Made by a program: the position numbers and the translations under genes
The notes under the pieces: generated by a model
What the model saw: the letters and a program-made list of their open reading frames with translations, nothing else
Database searches by the model: none
What the model was told of the DNA's origin: nothing
Shown: positions 62,930 to 64,000 of the stretch, piece after piece
How positions within the stretch are numbered: the first letter of the stretch is position 1
How the letters are laid out: each line of letters opens with the position of its first letter
NCBI GenBank assembly: GCA_017462965.1
Contig: JAFTQC010000040.1
Location: 22,890 to 86,889, forward strand
Source: Clostridia bacterium
GTDB lineage: Bacteria; Bacillota; Clostridia; TANB77; UBA1234
Reading direction: 5' to 3'
Length of the DNA stretch: 64,000 nucleotides

Positions 62930-63172
62930 ATGGGAAGAGCATTAACATTTAAACAAAAGGAAGTAATAAATATAGTAGATGGTAAAAGGTTAGGTTATGT
63001 TCAAGATGTTGAAGCAAACTTTGAAACGGGTGAAATTACAGCAATAGTTGTGCAGGGAAACGGAAAACTATTTTCTATAAATAGTAAAAATGATGTAGTA
63101 ATTCCGTGGGAAAAAATAAAGAGGATAGGAGAAGATATAATATTGGTAGAATTTAATGATATAAGACAATGA
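62930..63172 (+). CDS. ylmC: YlmC/YmxH family PRC-barrel sporulation protein
   Basis: An 80-residue soluble PRC-barrel protein: FKQKEVINIVDGKRLGYVQD, the ETGEITAIVV strand and VVIPWEKIKRIGEDIILV. Members are sporulation-associated and commonly follow sigG, as here. The biochemical role is unknown. GGAGGG precedes the ATG. Confidence 0.88.
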   Translation: MGRALTFKQKEVINIVDGKRLGYVQDVEANFETGEITAIVVQGNGKLFSINSKNDVVIPWEKIKRIGEDIILVEFNDIRQ

Positions 63173-63406
63173 ACAAATAAGATGCAGATGATTTTAATAT
63201 AAAATGATTCGAAATGCAGATACATATATAAATGAAATGTAAGTGTAATTTTAAAAGAAATATATATATAGAAAAAAGAGAAGAAGTATACCAAAAAAGG
63301 TTTACAAAAACATGAAAGTATAAAACCGCAAACACGCATGAAATATATAGTTTGCAGATGCATGAGTTAAATAAAAAATAAATTAAAAAAATTACAAAAA
63401 AACTTG
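63173..63406. other. AT-rich gene-free stretch between ylmC and the rRNA promoters
   Basis: No gene or strong hairpin is visible. The word TGCAGAT occurs three times (near 63184, 63214 and 63352), with unknown meaning. Confidence 0.5.
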
Positions 63407-63435
63407 TTGACTTTTGTCGAGTGCCGTGCTAATAT
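63407..63435 (+). promoter_or_regulatory. rRNA promoter P1
   Basis: TTGACT (63407-63412) and TAATAT (63430-63435) with a 17-base spacer. Confidence 0.8.
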
Positions 63436-63520
63436 ATTCATTGTCAGCTCGAGAGAAAAATAATTATTTATTTATAAATAATTAACTCGAAAAAATAAAT
63501 AAAAATTTTTAAAAAAGATG

Positions 63521-63549
63521 TTGACAAAGAATTATGCACTTGGTATAAT
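63521..63549 (+). promoter_or_regulatory. rRNA promoter P2
   Basis: TTGACA (63521-63526) and TATAAT (63544-63549) with a 17-base spacer, both consensus. An AT-only palindrome (TTATTTATAAATAA, about 63467-63480) lies between P1 and P2. Confidence 0.9.
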
Positions 63550-63758
63550 TCAAAAGCACTCTCGAAGAGAGAGCAAAAAGTACATTGAAAAGTAAACAAT
63601 GAGAAATAAGAGAAACCAAGCGAGTTTCTATCAAATAACCAGATAGAAACAGTACTATACAGTACAATAAATAACCTGAGTTCGAAAGAACAAAAAACGA
63701 ATCAAAGTTCTCTGAAAGATGAGAACAAAAAATAAAGTTGACGAAGTCAACAACCAAA

Positions 63759-64000
63759 TCAAATTTGAGAGTTTGATCCTGGCTCAGGAGAAACGCTGGC
63801 GGCGCACATAAGACATGCAAGTCGAACGGAGTTTAGTCGAATGTTTACATGAGACGAAGACTTAGTGGCGGACTGGTGAGTAACACGTGAGCAACCTGCC
63901 TTTAAGAGGGGAATAACAGCGAGAAATCGTTGCTAATACCGCATAATGCATAACCTCCGCATGAAGGGAATGCCAAAGGAGAAATCCGCTTAAAGATGGG
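63759..64000 (+). rRNA. rrs: 16S ribosomal RNA, 5' part
   Basis: AGAGTTTGATCCTGGCTCAG at the 5' end, then CGCTGGCGGCG, CATGCAAGTCGAACGG, GTGAGTAACACGTG and CTAATACCGCATAA mark the 5' domain. The 5' end is placed by similarity and may be off by a few bases. The gene runs off the window. A leader of about 200 bases separates it from P2 and is presumably processed. Confidence 0.97.

Overview
The window is one stretch of a low-GC, spore-forming Clostridia-type Firmicute, probably an uncultured anaerobe. The evidence is four sporulation genes (spoIVA, spoIIGA, sigE, sigG), the conserved firmicute rsmB-rlmN-stp-prkC-rsgA-rpe run, a division and cell-wall cluster, strong Shine-Dalgarno sites with frequent GTG and TTG starts, and no outer-membrane genes. 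By eye most of it is AT-rich. Two patches are clearly GC-richer: the first 3.4 kb (OmpA-like fragment, SBP/vWA lipoprotein, TelA) and a small WG-repeat gene near 20.3 kb. These look acquired.

Layout: 1-3.4 kb, GC-rich island. 3.5-20 kb, pyruvate kinase and an alpha-glucan (glycogen) locus: GT35 phosphorylase, GH57 branching-type enzyme, DUF4912 protein and GT4 synthase-like enzyme. These surround a 2270-residue protein with no signal peptide and 19 MucBP-like repeats. 20-30 kb, spoIVA, acyl-ACP thioesterase, monofunctional transglycosylase, tsaE-tsaB-rimI, a Lon-like protease and feoAB. 30-37 kb, tsaC, a HAD phosphatase, a TagA/WecG transferase, a YwlE-like phosphatase, rpiB and a TagO-MnaA fusion (the start of wall-polymer synthesis). 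36.7-43.4 kb, the rsmB to rpe operon. 43.6-46 kb, znuACB. 46.2-58 kb, topA, murG, topB, murA, divIB, DUF881, sbp, ftsA, ftsZ. 58-63 kb, a MscS channel, spoIIGA-sigE, a DUF1836 gene, a hemolysin III-type gene, sigG and ylmC. 63.4-64 kb, tandem rRNA promoters and the 5' part of a 16S rRNA gene.

The most pervasive unexplained signal is a set of intergenic palindromes in four related families. All carry a GGGAC core: GGGACGGGGC, GGGACGGTTC, GGGACGCCCC/GGGACAGCCC or GGGACGTCC. They occur singly, as inverted pairs or as small arrays, mostly next to stop codons or in 5' leaders. In the GGGACGCCCC family the stem sequence changes while pairing is kept. They resemble REP/BIME-type elements, but no mobilising transposase lies in the window.

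Other points of interest: sigE has a +1 frameshift at a CTT-CGG site, although its natural C-terminus is intact in the shifted frame; the sigG ribosome-binding site is buried in a 22-bp hairpin; the giant repeat protein sits inside the glucan locus; TagO and MnaA are fused; and a YtxC-like reading frame is truncated and carries repeat sequence.
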